Origin: JAVVHH01 sp965276815
Lineage (GTDB): Bacteria; Pseudomonadota; Alphaproteobacteria; Acetobacterales; Acetobacteraceae
Direction of reading: 5' to 3'
DNA: 64,000 bases
Assembly (NCBI GenBank): GCA_965276815.1
Contig: CBDIBE010000011.1
Location: forward strand, 372,001-436,000
A model generated the notes under the pieces. That model did not search any database and was not told where the DNA came from. It was given only the letters and a program-made list of their open reading frames with translations. A program made the position numbers and the translations under genes. Position 1 is the first letter of the stretch; each line of letters opens with the position of its first letter. This document shows positions 23,747-31,744 of this stretch, one piece after another.

Positions 23747-24974
23747 CGACGCCACGGCGGGCCAGGACGAGGGCTTGCGCCGCCGCCACCAACGTCAGTT
23801 GCACGGCGACGAACAGGAATGGCAGATGGTAGCCGCCGGTCCAGGTCACGAGCACGGAGAAGATCGAGGGGCCCGACACGTAGCCGAGGAAGGTGACGAC
23901 CGTGCTGCTCGAAGTCACTTCGGCGATCCGGCCGGGGGCGGATAGCCGGGCGACCTCGGCCATGTAGATCCCGTTCCAGCTCGCGGCGAGGAACCCGGTC
24001 ACCGCGGCGAGCAGTGCGGCGGGCAGGAATGACGGATGCTCCGGCAGGAAACCGTAACAACCGACCGCGATCGCGGCGGCGAACGCCTGCACCGTCAGAT
24101 TGTGCGCCGGCCGGCCCGTGCGGTCGGCAAGCCAGCCCAGGAACACCCGTGCGAACACGCCGGAGAATTGCAGGCAGGAGTAGATCAGCCCTGCCGTCGT
24201 CAAATCGAGGTGCCGGTTGGTCGCCAGATAGGTGACCGAAAACGAGAATAGGCACCCCTGCGCGATCGCGAAGGAGAAGGCGAGCATGGTCACCGATAAC
24301 AGGGCCGGATTCGCCTTCAGCATCATGAACGGCGCGGCGACCTTGCTCGGGTTGAACAGCACGCCCAGGCTGATCTTGCGGTCTGGCTCGCGCTCGACGT
24401 CGAGCCGGGTGCGCACCGGGTTGATGATCAAGGCGGCGGTGAAGCCGACCACGATGCTGATCACCAGCGCCGACGGCCAGCCCCAAGTCGCCGCCGCCGG
24501 CGCCAGGGTGAGTCCGGCGAAGGCCGCACCCGCCGGGGCGCCGGCCTGCTTGATAGAGAAGATCAGCGTCCGATGCCGAGGCGGCGCCGTGGCCGCCAGG
24601 ATGCGACTGCCCGCGGGCGGCGACGGTCCGTAGCCGACACCCATCAGCAGCGCCGCCATGATCAGCGCCGGCCACCATCCCGTCGCTGCCACGGCGAGCG
24701 CGGAGGCAGCGAGCACCGCCCCCGACTGCAGCGCGCGGACCGGCCCCAGCCGCGCCAGGATCGGGACGCCGAACATCAGGAACAGCACCGTCCCGAGCGA
24801 GTTCAACGACGATAGATTGCCCACCCGCTCCGGCGCGATGCCAACCCCGGCCGTCAACAATGGCGCAATGATCGGCAGACTAGCATCCAAGAAGGACGCG
24901 ACGGTCTGCATGCCCAGCGTGGTCGCCAGGGCCAGGACCCAGGCGGGAACGCTCGACCCTTGCGCGCCGATCAT
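23727..24974 (-). CDS. MFS transporter
   Basis: A 415-residue major facilitator with about 12 hydrophobic helices. Examples are VLALATTLGMQTVASFLDASL at the start, a central charged loop RTRLDVEREPDRK, and the second-half motif FLGWLADRTGRPAHN (MFS motif A-like). The ATG at 24974 overlaps the stop of the enolase-superfamily gene by 4 nt. It is the last gene of the Rieske operon and so likely imports the compound attacked by those oxygenases. Its C-terminal residues RPLSP and stop are encoded by palindromic repeat unit B, suggesting that the original end was altered by repeat insertion. Confidence 0.88.
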   Translation of the reverse strand: MIGAQGSSVPAWVLALATTLGMQTVASFLDASLPIIAPLLTAGVGIAPERVGNLSSLNSLGTVLFLMFGVPILARLGPVRALQSGAVLAASALAVAATGWWPALIMAALLMGVGYGPSPPAGSRILAATAPPRHRTLIFSIKQAGAPAGAAFAGLTLAPAAATWGWPSALVISIVVGFTAALIINPVRTRLDVEREPDRKISLGVLFNPSKVAAPFMMLKANPALLSVTMLAFSFAIAQGCLFSFSVTYLATNRHLDLTTAGLIYSCLQFSGVFARVFLGWLADRTGRPAHNLTVQAFAAAIAVGCYGFLPEHPSFLPAALLAAVTGFLAASWNGIYMAEVARLSAPGRIAEVTSSSTVVTFLGYVSGPSIFSVLVTWTGGYHLPFLFVAVQLTLVAAAQALVLARRGVARPLSP

Positions 24975-26080
24975 CCGATGCGCGTTCTCGCCAGCCGTTC
25001 CTCGTCCAGCACGATCCCCAGTCCAGGCGTATCGGGCAGGGTAATCATGCCCTGCGCATCGGCCCGACACGGCTCGGCCAACATGTAGTCGCGCCGGTCG
25101 AGATCCCATTCCGGCGGGTCGAACGGATATTCGAGATAGGGCGCGTCGCCCAGTCCGGCGGTCAGATGCGCGTTGGCGATCAGGCCGATGCCGTTGCCCC
25201 AGGTGTGCGGCGTGAAATCCACGCCGAACTCCGCCGCCATCACTGCAACCCGGCGCAACCCGGTGATCCCGCCCACCAGCGCCGCGTCCGGCTGCAACAC
25301 GTCGAGGCACCCGTCCCGGATCAGGTCGCGGAACTCATAGAGTTCCCGCGTCATCTCGCCACCGGCGATCTTGATGTCCACTTTGTCGCGCAACCGCCGC
25401 ATCCCCTCGCGGTCGCCGCGGTGTAGCGGTTCCTCCATCCAATAGACGCCCAAAAGCTCCAACTCGCGGGCGACCGGCACCGCGTCCTTCAGCGTCCAAG
25501 GCGGGTAAGTGTCCTGCGGCAGCCGCCAACCCTGGTTGCAGTCCACCATCAGCACCATGCCGTCGCCGATGCGGGCGCGCACCGCCTCGAGCGCCTTGAT
25601 GTCGTCCCGCCAATCGCCCCGCTGGAAGCGGATCTTCAGCGCGGCGAACCCGGCGGCAAGGTAACGCTCGGTCGCGTCGGCCATTTCCGCCGGGTCGCGC
25701 AGCGTGCCGGAGGAAGCATAGGCGCGCACCTGGTTGCGCAAGCCGCCGAGCAGCTTCCAGCACGGCTGGCCTGTGGCCTTGCCGGCCAGGTCCCACAGCG
25801 CGAGATCGAGCGGCCAGCAGCGGCCGTAATGGAATTGCAGATGATTGAGCGTCCGGTAATGACGCTCGATCGCCAGCGGATCCTGCCCGATGAACAGGTG
25901 CTCGTGCCCGGCGAAACCGAGCATGAGGTCGCCGGAACCAATCCCGGTGACCCCATCATCCGTGTGGACTCGGACAATCGTTGCGTCCCAATGGTGGCGC
26001 GGCGCGCTGTCCCAGGCGGCACGGAACGGTGGCGAAAAGGCGAGGCGGTGCTGTGTGACCTCGATCGCGCTGATCTTCAC
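24971..26080 (-). CDS. Mandelate racemase/muconate lactonizing enzyme family protein
   Basis: A 369-residue enolase-superfamily enzyme. The capping domain starts KISAIEVTQHRLAF. The barrel carries AALKIRFQRGDW (catalytic Lys region), LMVDCNQGW (metal Asp), YWMEEPLHRGD (metal Glu), IAGGEMTRELYEF (metal Glu) and FTPHTWGNGIG (catalytic His). The His-containing PHTW motif places it in the mandelate-racemase-like subgroup, typical of sugar-acid dehydratases and some racemases, rather than the MLE subgroup. The substrate is unknown. It overlaps both neighbours by 4 nt, inside the Rieske operon. Confidence 0.88.
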   Translation of the reverse strand: MKISAIEVTQHRLAFSPPFRAAWDSAPRHHWDATIVRVHTDDGVTGIGSGDLMLGFAGHEHLFIGQDPLAIERHYRTLNHLQFHYGRCWPLDLALWDLAGKATGQPCWKLLGGLRNQVRAYASSGTLRDPAEMADATERYLAAGFAALKIRFQRGDWRDDIKALEAVRARIGDGMVLMVDCNQGWRLPQDTYPPWTLKDAVPVARELELLGVYWMEEPLHRGDREGMRRLRDKVDIKIAGGEMTRELYEFRDLIRDGCLDVLQPDAALVGGITGLRRVAVMAAEFGVDFTPHTWGNGIGLIANAHLTAGLGDAPYLEYPFDPPEWDLDRRDYMLAEPCRADAQGMITLPDTPGLGIVLDEERLARTRIG

Positions 26081-27249
26081 ATGCCTGCATCCGCCAGCAG
26101 CCGCTCGACCACGATCCGCTGGAACTTATGCGTCGTATCCTCCATCACCGGCGAGAACACGCTGCCCGCCATCGCCGGCGAGCGGCAGCCGATGTGCAGG
26201 CGCTGCACGACGTCGATATCCTCGCCGTTCACGAGCTGGATCAGGTCGAGCATTTGCTGGCGGGCCGGCTCAAGCTCCGGCGTCATCGCCGCGTCGCCGA
26301 CGAAGAAGAATTCGAACCGCTCGACGGTCCGATCCACCGAGATCGGCTGGATGATGAAGGCGTAGACGTGGTTGGCATGCACGCCGACCATGACGTTCGG
26401 AAACAGCTCGACGTATTCGGCGCGCTTGAGCGCCTCGCCCTCGATGCCGGGGAAGGTCGGCAGCAGGCGGTCCGGCGTCACCGGCGGCGGCGCGAAATTG
26501 CGGCTGCCCACGCCGACATACTGGGCACCATCAGTGATGTGCAGCGTGTGCTTGACCGACGAGACGGCGTTGAGCTGCGGATGCACGAACGGCAGGTGGT
26601 AACGCTCGACGAAATTCTCGATCGCCAGCTTCCAATTCGCCTGCAGCTCGAACCGCAAGCCGCCGCCGCCGCGGAGCAGGCTGAAATCATAGTCGGCCCA
26701 GCGTTGCTGCAGCGGGGCGAGGTGCTCGGCGAGCGGCGCGGCGTTCGGATCGAGATTGACGAAGATGATCGGGCCCCAGAGCGAACATTGGACGGGGATG
26801 AGGCCGTGCGCCGACTTATCGAACCCTTCATGCGTGTTCACGCCAGGGCCGCAGAAGCTCGGCGTGCGCACCAGCTTGCCGTCAAGCGCGTAGGCCCAGG
26901 CGTGGTACGGGCAGACCACGGTCGGGCGCTCGGCCGGCGCCGAGACGAGCTGCGCGCCGCGATGCCGGCAGATATTGTGGAAGGCGCGGATCTGGCCGTC
27001 GGCGCCGTGCACGATCAGCAGCGGGATTCCGGCGAAATCCACCGGCATCTGGCAGCCCGGCCGCTTCACGTCGCCGGCCACGCCGACGCAGATCCAATGC
27101 TTGCTGAAGGTCAGGTCGCGCTCGGCCTCGAAAAAGGTCGGGTCGGTGTAGGCGCGGCCAGGCAACCCGACCGCCTCGCCAGTCGGGCGGAACAGCCGGG
27201 CGCGCACTTCCGGCGTCAGCACACGGTCGAGCGCGTCGCGGGCCGTCAT
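26077..27249 (-). CDS. Rieske aromatic ring-hydroxylating oxygenase, alpha subunit (second of two)
   Basis: A 390-residue Rieske non-heme iron oxygenase. The Rieske cluster ligands are in CRHRGAQ and CPYHAWAYALDG (about residues 85-115). The mononuclear iron site is in NWKLAIENFVERYHLPFVHP (His-x4-His), and the third carboxylate is probably in NGEDIDVVQ. ATG at 27249 overlaps the stop of the other Rieske gene by 4 nt. Proteins of this type demethylate quaternary amines such as betaines and carnitine, or hydroxylate aromatics. No ferredoxin or reductase gene is in the operon, so electrons must come from elsewhere. Confidence 0.9.
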   Translation of the reverse strand: MTARDALDRVLTPEVRARLFRPTGEAVGLPGRAYTDPTFFEAERDLTFSKHWICVGVAGDVKRPGCQMPVDFAGIPLLIVHGADGQIRAFHNICRHRGAQLVSAPAERPTVVCPYHAWAYALDGKLVRTPSFCGPGVNTHEGFDKSAHGLIPVQCSLWGPIIFVNLDPNAAPLAEHLAPLQQRWADYDFSLLRGGGGLRFELQANWKLAIENFVERYHLPFVHPQLNAVSSVKHTLHITDGAQYVGVGSRNFAPPPVTPDRLLPTFPGIEGEALKRAEYVELFPNVMVGVHANHVYAFIIQPISVDRTVERFEFFFVGDAAMTPELEPARQQMLDLIQLVNGEDIDVVQRLHIGCRSPAMAGSVFSPVMEDTTHKFQRIVVERLLADAGM

Positions 27250-28469
27250 GCCGCGATCCGTGCCAATCGCGGCCCGGCGAGATGCCGCTCGATCTGCTCG
27301 CAGTACCAATTAACGAACTTGATCACCCCGGCCTCGAGCGCCGGCGAATAGGGACCCGGAACGTAGCCGGCGGAGTTCACGCCGAGCTGGTTGCGCGCGA
27401 CCAGTGCGCCGTCCTCTTCATTGGTGATCTTCCAGACCTTGGTGAGGTTGTCGAGGTCGTAATCCCTGCCCTCCTCCGCATCGCGCGCGACCAGCCAGGT
27501 CGTGTTGACGGCGGTGCGCAGCGGCGTCAGCGGCAGCATCTGCACCATGACGGCATAATCGCCGAGCGCATGGCTGAACACGGTCGGATAATGCACCCAG
27601 CGCAGCGAGCCGACATCGTTGTGCGGGACGCGGCCGAGCACACGGGCGACGGCGGGCTTGCCGTCCATGGTGATCGAGGTCGCGCCATGGGTGAACGGCA
27701 GCCGTCCGGCGCGAAATTCCGGCCCTTCGGCGACGGCGCAAGGCAGGCCGTCCGCCTCGCAGCGCGCTTGATAGGCGGAAATTTCCGCGGCGGCGGCCGG
27801 GTCATCCCAGTCGTAAATGTCGAGGAACGTGCGCATCAGGTCGCGATGCTGGGTCGCGCAGTGATAGCACTCGCGCGAGTTCTCCATCATCAGCTTCCAA
27901 TTGCCCTCGACGATCATGCTGTCGCGGTGGGCAACCTTGGCGCCCTCCAGCCCGTGCGGCGCGAGCATCGGGGTTACCAGCTCGGCATAGCGGTCGAAAT
28001 CCGGCGGGTTGTCGGCCATGCAGACAAAAATCTGGCCGGACACGTTGCGAACATGGACCGGCCGCAGCCCGTGTTCCGCCTTGTCGAAATCGTCGGGCAT
28101 CCAGGACGCGTAGGCCAGCGAGCCGTCGAGCCGGTAGGTCCAGCGATGGTAGGGGCAGACGAAGGTCTTGGACTGCCCGCGGTCGGTATCGCAGAGGCGG
28201 AAGCCGCGGTGCCGGCAGGAGTTATGCAAGCCGCGCAGCTCGCCGTCCTGGCCGCGGACGACGATGATCGAAGTCGGGCCGACGGCGACGGTTAGATACT
28301 GGCCGGGCTCCTGGACCTCGCTGGTGCAGCCCGCGAACAGCCATTGCTTGTAGAACACCGCCTCGAGGTCGAGCTGGAACACCTCCGGATCGGTATAGAA
28401 GCGACCCGGCAGCGAATGATTCGGCTTACGGCTCTGCAGCATCGGCAAGAGTTCAGACTGGCTGGACAT
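27246..28469 (-). CDS. Rieske oxygenase, alpha subunit (first of two; GbcA/stachydrine demethylase-like)
   Basis: A 407-residue Rieske oxygenase and first gene of the four-gene operon. The cluster ligands are CRHRGFRLCD and CPYHRWTYRLDG. The iron site is EGNWKLMMENSRECYHCATQH. The N-terminal LPGRFYTDPEVFQLDLEAVF and the ENSRECYHC signature recall glycine-betaine and proline-betaine demethylases (GbcA, Stc2). This is inference from motif memory. It is only distantly similar to the second Rieske gene, so the pair may catalyse successive steps or form a mixed oligomer. Translation is coupled by a 4-nt overlap. Confidence 0.9.
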   Translation of the reverse strand: MSSQSELLPMLQSRKPNHSLPGRFYTDPEVFQLDLEAVFYKQWLFAGCTSEVQEPGQYLTVAVGPTSIIVVRGQDGELRGLHNSCRHRGFRLCDTDRGQSKTFVCPYHRWTYRLDGSLAYASWMPDDFDKAEHGLRPVHVRNVSGQIFVCMADNPPDFDRYAELVTPMLAPHGLEGAKVAHRDSMIVEGNWKLMMENSRECYHCATQHRDLMRTFLDIYDWDDPAAAAEISAYQARCEADGLPCAVAEGPEFRAGRLPFTHGATSITMDGKPAVARVLGRVPHNDVGSLRWVHYPTVFSHALGDYAVMVQMLPLTPLRTAVNTTWLVARDAEEGRDYDLDNLTKVWKITNEEDGALVARNQLGVNSAGYVPGPYSPALEAGVIKFVNWYCEQIERHLAGPRLARIAA

Positions 28470-28897
28470 GGTACCTCTCTAGGGTGACGCGATCATAGCA
28501 AGGCCAACGTGCCAATGACATAACCTCGTCATCGCGAGCCACGCGATCCCGGGCATTGACGACCGGCCTGAGCGGTCGGCCGGAGTTCGGACTTCCGCAA
28601 TGGGGGATCGTGTTGAAAAATCAACGTCACCCAAGATATAAACATTTTAATCTGAAACCCCGGAACGGCCAGGTGATTGTGCTCATTCTGATCGTAATTG
28701 CGCTGTCGGACCCGAACCTTCGTCCAAGGCCGTCGCGATTTTTCAACACAATCGGCGTGAAGCGGCCGGCCCGCTTTTGCTGCAACTTGGCGCGATAGTA
28801 GACGCACCGACGGGCGAGCGTGGCTAGGGCTGAATGGACAAATCTCACGAATGCGCTACCAGATGCGGTCTGCACCAAGTCTCAAAACGGAATATCG
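28470..28897. other. 428-bp intergenic stretch at the edge of a low-GC insert
   Basis: Between the Rieske operon and the ParB-like gene. It contains an IS-end-like inverted repeat (28606-28753). GC content drops toward the right, especially around 28620-28690. Several overlapping reading frames of 60-90 codons exist on both strands, but none shows a start signal, codon bias or recognisable domain. The promoters of the two flanking units presumably lie here and are not obvious by eye. Confidence 0.6.
28606..28753. mobile_element. Inverted-repeat remnant of an insertion sequence or MITE
   Basis: GATCGTGTTGAAAAATC (28606-28622) and GATTTTTCAACACAATC (28737-28753) are inverted copies matching at 16 of 17 positions, 114 bp apart. 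The TGTTGAAAAA end is reminiscent of insertion-sequence termini. The interior encodes no transposase, so this is either a deletion remnant or a small non-autonomous element. It sits exactly at the left boundary of the low-GC ParB-Mrr segment. Confidence 0.5.
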
Positions 28898-29983
28898 ATG
28901 CGCGCGCAGGACATAGCACTGGATAAACTACTCCTGGACCCAAACAATTATCGCTTCCAGGACGAGGGAGGGTTTCGACCGACGCCGGACGATCGGGCGC
29001 ATCTGGACCAAGTGCAGCGCGCCTCATTTCAGAGAGTAAAGGCTAGTGGAATTAAGGAGCTTCACGATTCCATCCTGTCTAACGGCTTTCTTCCTATCGA
29101 GCGCATTGTTGTCACACCTTATGGAGATGATGAGGCCGGAGATCTGTATTTGGTGATTGAAGGCAATCGTCGCGTCGCGGCTCTTCGGCAGATTCAGGAA
29201 GAGCTCAACGGAGGCGTTGCCATCGCTCCCAACGTGGTGAGCGTTCTGCAAGCTGTACCCTGCGTAGTTATCGATCGAGACGAAGGCACGCCTCACTTTC
29301 GTGAAACTCTCATGGGCATCCGCCATGTAGGGGGGATCAGAGAGTGGGGTGGTTACCAGAGAGCAAAGTTGATAGCCGACCTGCGCGACAACTACCATCT
29401 AGAAGCGGCAGACGTCGCAGCGAAACTTGGATTATCGACCCGTGAGGTAAATCGCAGATATCGGGCCTTCAAGGCCCTCCAACAAATGCGCGAAGATGAC
29501 GAATACGGCGATCTTGCCGAGCCGGGACTCTACCCAATATTTCATGAAGCAATTGCGGGCGCCGAGATTCGCGAGTGGCTGGGATGGAACCAGGAGAGTA
29601 ACACTTTTGGGAACATGGAGGCTGTTTCTCAATTCTATTCTATGATTACACCATCATTACCCGAGCAAGGTCCAGAGCAGCCGCCAAAGCTGAAGAACTT
29701 TTCAGACATTCGTCAGCTTAAATCTGTCCTGCCAAACCCAGATGCAAAACGATTTCTGCTCGATCCAGAGCGGAGCTTCTTGGACGCATTAACAGTCGCC
29801 GGTCGGGAAGAGCTTTCACGAAAGTGGCGCCACGAGCTCACTGAGGCATCCGCCTCGCTCGAAGGGATTGGCGCCCTAGAGGTTCGAAACTTCACTCCCG
29901 CCGATGTCGCGTTGCTAGACCGGCTGGCCGTGGCTGTTCGTGATATCAAGGAGGTGTACGAGGCCATACATCAGCGCGCTTGA
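28898..29983 (+). CDS. ParB/Srx-fold N-terminal domain protein with helix-turn-helix
   Basis: A 361-residue protein. The N-terminal ParB/sulfiredoxin-like domain shows IALDKLLLDPNNYRFQD (residues 6-22), ILSNGFLPIERIVVTPYG (59-76) and the signature VIEGNRRVAALRQI (86-99). RHVGGIREWGGYQRAKLI follows, then a predicted helix-turn-helix, AADVAAKLGLSTREVNRRY (170-188). The remaining C-terminal half is unassigned. ATG 28898 was preferred over an in-frame GTG at 28820 because homology starts there. No ParA is nearby. The gene is much less GC-rich than its surroundings and ends 3 bp before an Mrr-like nuclease gene, so the two form an operon, probably a DNA-binding or specificity partner and an effector. 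Confidence 0.8.
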   Translation: MRAQDIALDKLLLDPNNYRFQDEGGFRPTPDDRAHLDQVQRASFQRVKASGIKELHDSILSNGFLPIERIVVTPYGDDEAGDLYLVIEGNRRVAALRQIQEELNGGVAIAPNVVSVLQAVPCVVIDRDEGTPHFRETLMGIRHVGGIREWGGYQRAKLIADLRDNYHLEAADVAAKLGLSTREVNRRYRAFKALQQMREDDEYGDLAEPGLYPIFHEAIAGAEIREWLGWNQESNTFGNMEAVSQFYSMITPSLPEQGPEQPPKLKNFSDIRQLKSVLPNPDAKRFLLDPERSFLDALTVAGREELSRKWRHELTEASASLEGIGALEVRNFTPADVALLDRLAVAVRDIKEVYEAIHQRA

Positions 29984-29986
29984 GAC

Positions 29987-30853
29987 ATGCCTCCTGGCCC
30001 CGCGGCAGCTGCGTTGCTTATAGCAAATGTGATTCGACCAGATTCTCCACCCCGAAAGACTACAGACCTCCTGCTCGAAATAATATTATTCGAGAGTTGG
30101 TTTTTGGGCAGCGTTGCGCAGGATAAAACTGACCAATGGGCAGATAGATTCATCAAACGTGTTGAATTAATAATAAGCGACGCTCGCAGCAGCGGGAGCT
30201 ATTTGACTTTCGGATTTAATTCGTCGGGTACGGACTACATTCAAGGTTCCTGCTTCGTCGAGCCTGCCGATCCTGTGGAGATTAAAATAGGGAAGATTAG
30301 GAGATCAAAAACGCTGGCGATAGCCGATTGCTGTCGCAAGCTGACATCGGGTCAAGTGGAACAACTTTGCGGCAATATACTTCATCTCCTACATGTTGAG
30401 AAAGCGTTCGTGTCTAGACGAAGTGCCGATCAAGGGATCGACTTCTTTGGTCGGGTTCCCTACGGCGAAATACTGAAACCGAGCTTTCTAGACGCAGGTG
30501 CCGAAAAGCACATCGCCGTTTGGGTGGTCGGTCAGGCAAAGCATTATCCTGACACTGCAATTGCCACTGGCGATATTCGCCAGTTGGTAGGGTCAGTAGA
30601 GTTGGCGCGCGCGAAAGTCTTCGTAGGAAACATCGATCCACTTTCTGATCTGACCGTTCGACTGTGCGATCCGGTGATATATCTCTTTGTGACCACAGGG
30701 CGTTTCAGTAGAGACAGCTTACATCTATTATCAAGGTCCGGCGTCCTCGCCTTTGACGGGCTGCAGATTGGCCAATTCCTGGCCGACCACGGCGTTGGCA
30801 TCGTGGGAGATGCATTTGACCCCGTCGCTTTTGACAATTGGCTCGCCTCATAA
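29987..30853 (+). CDS. Mrr-like restriction endonuclease-fold protein
   Basis: A 288-residue protein. The C-terminal half (about residues 130-245) matches the Mrr catalytic core: VEKAFVSRRSADQGIDFFGR with Asp152, VVGQAKHY giving the Q183-x-K185 pair, then GDIRQLVGSVELARA, a helix typical after the PD-(D/E/Q)xK core. The N-terminal 130 residues (ILFESWFLGSVAQDK, YLTFGFNSSGTDY) are unassigned and may recognise DNA or the partner protein. It starts 3 bp after the ParB-like gene and has the same low GC content and mixed codon use, indicating joint horizontal transfer. Type IV-like restriction or another DNA-cleaving defence role is inferred. Confidence 0.75.
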   Translation: MPPGPAAAALLIANVIRPDSPPRKTTDLLLEIILFESWFLGSVAQDKTDQWADRFIKRVELIISDARSSGSYLTFGFNSSGTDYIQGSCFVEPADPVEIKIGKIRRSKTLAIADCCRKLTSGQVEQLCGNILHLLHVEKAFVSRRSADQGIDFFGRVPYGEILKPSFLDAGAEKHIAVWVVGQAKHYPDTAIATGDIRQLVGSVELARAKVFVGNIDPLSDLTVRLCDPVIYLFVTTGRFSRDSLHLLSRSGVLAFDGLQIGQFLADHGVGIVGDAFDPVAFDNWLAS

Positions 30854-30888
30854 TCAGCCGGCAGCGCTCCTAACGACGAATTGCCAGT

Positions 30889-31623
30889 TTGAGACTCAGG
30901 CGACCTGGCGCTCCATGCCCGGGATGGGTCAAAAGCCGAAATTCAACCAAAACCCCAACCGTAACGCTTGCTGTCACAAGGAATATTATCCTAATACCCC
31001 GCAATGCCCGCCCCTCTCCGCTCCCGCCCCAAACCCCCACCGCCGCACCCTCGCGCGCGGCCGAATCCGCCCCCGAACGCCGCGCCCGCCACCTCGACAT
31101 GCTCCGCGAAATGGCCGAACTCGCCATGGCCGTCGCCCGCGACGCCGCCGCCAAAGCCACCAGCCCCACCCAAGACCCCGACGCCCCCGACCCAGGCCTC
31201 ACCTTCGCCCGCGCCACCCGCGCCGCCCGCCAGACCATCGCCCTCGAAACCCGCATCGCCGCCGGCGACTTCCCGCCCATCCGCGCCACAAACGGCCCGG
31301 CCGCACCGCCCGACCCAAGAGGCGCGCTCCTCCGCCAAGCCCTGCACAAAGCCGCCCACAACGAGCCCAACTGCGCCGCCCTCCGCCGCGAAATCGAAGA
31401 AGGCATCGAACTCGAGCTCGCCGACGACCCCGAAGCCGAAATCGCCACCGCCGAAATCCTCGCCAGCCTCTCCGAAAAGCTCGGCCTCGCCTTCGACCCC
31501 AGCATCCTCCCCGACCACCTCCTCGGCCTCATCCGCACCCCCTCACCCGAACAGAACCCGGAAGCCGCCGATCCAATCGACCCCGCTCCCCCGGACCCGA
31601 TCCCATTCCACGTCAGGGAGTGA
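30889..31623 (+). CDS. Conserved hypothetical protein, 5' end uncertain
   Basis: The convincing part runs from about 31080: ERRARHLDMLREMAELAMAV, LTFARATRAARQTIALETRI and an acidic helical region EIEEGIELELADDPEAEIA. This helix-rich pattern is, from memory, found in hypothetical proteins of related bacteria. The first 40 codons from TTG 30889 look non-coding. An ATG at 31004 would give a natural start (MPAP) but is one base out of frame, across a C-rich run near 31012. That suggests a frameshift, a sequencing error, or an internal start such as ATG 31098. GC content returns to the host level here. The function is unknown. Confidence 0.5.
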   Translation: MRLRRPGAPCPGWVKSRNSTKTPTVTLAVTRNIILIPRNARPSPLPPQTPTAAPSRAAESAPERRARHLDMLREMAELAMAVARDAAAKATSPTQDPDAPDPGLTFARATRAARQTIALETRIAAGDFPPIRATNGPAAPPDPRGALLRQALHKAAHNEPNCAALRREIEEGIELELADDPEAEIATAEILASLSEKLGLAFDPSILPDHLLGLIRTPSPEQNPEAADPIDPAPPDPIPFHVRE

Positions 31624-31744
31624 TCCCCCAGCACAACGCTGCCAAACACAGCTGCGCCAATGGCCCCGGACCCGAATCGCTCAGCGCCCCGCGCTGACAA
31701 GGAAAAATCTCGCCATCCTCATCCGACGAGATAGAGTGCGCCGA

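Noticed and set aside
28556..28798. 80-codon frame across the IS-like inverted repeat
   Set aside because: It spans both arms of the repeat, has no ribosome site or recognisable domain, and overlaps equally long frames on the other strand.
28898..29983. ParB-like gene as a chromosome or plasmid partition ParB
   Set aside because: No ParA neighbour or parS-like sites were seen, the sequence layout after the HTH is unlike partition ParB, and the partner is a nuclease.
30870..31700. Glycine-rich antisense frame of 276 codons
   Set aside because: It mirrors the C-rich conserved hypothetical gene. Long open antisense frames are expected at this GC content, and the protein is low-complexity.
31004..31744. 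Pro/Ser/Thr-rich N-terminal extension of the DppB-like permease
   Set aside because: The sequence is an out-of-frame shadow of the upstream hypothetical gene. The permease signature begins at ATG 31745.
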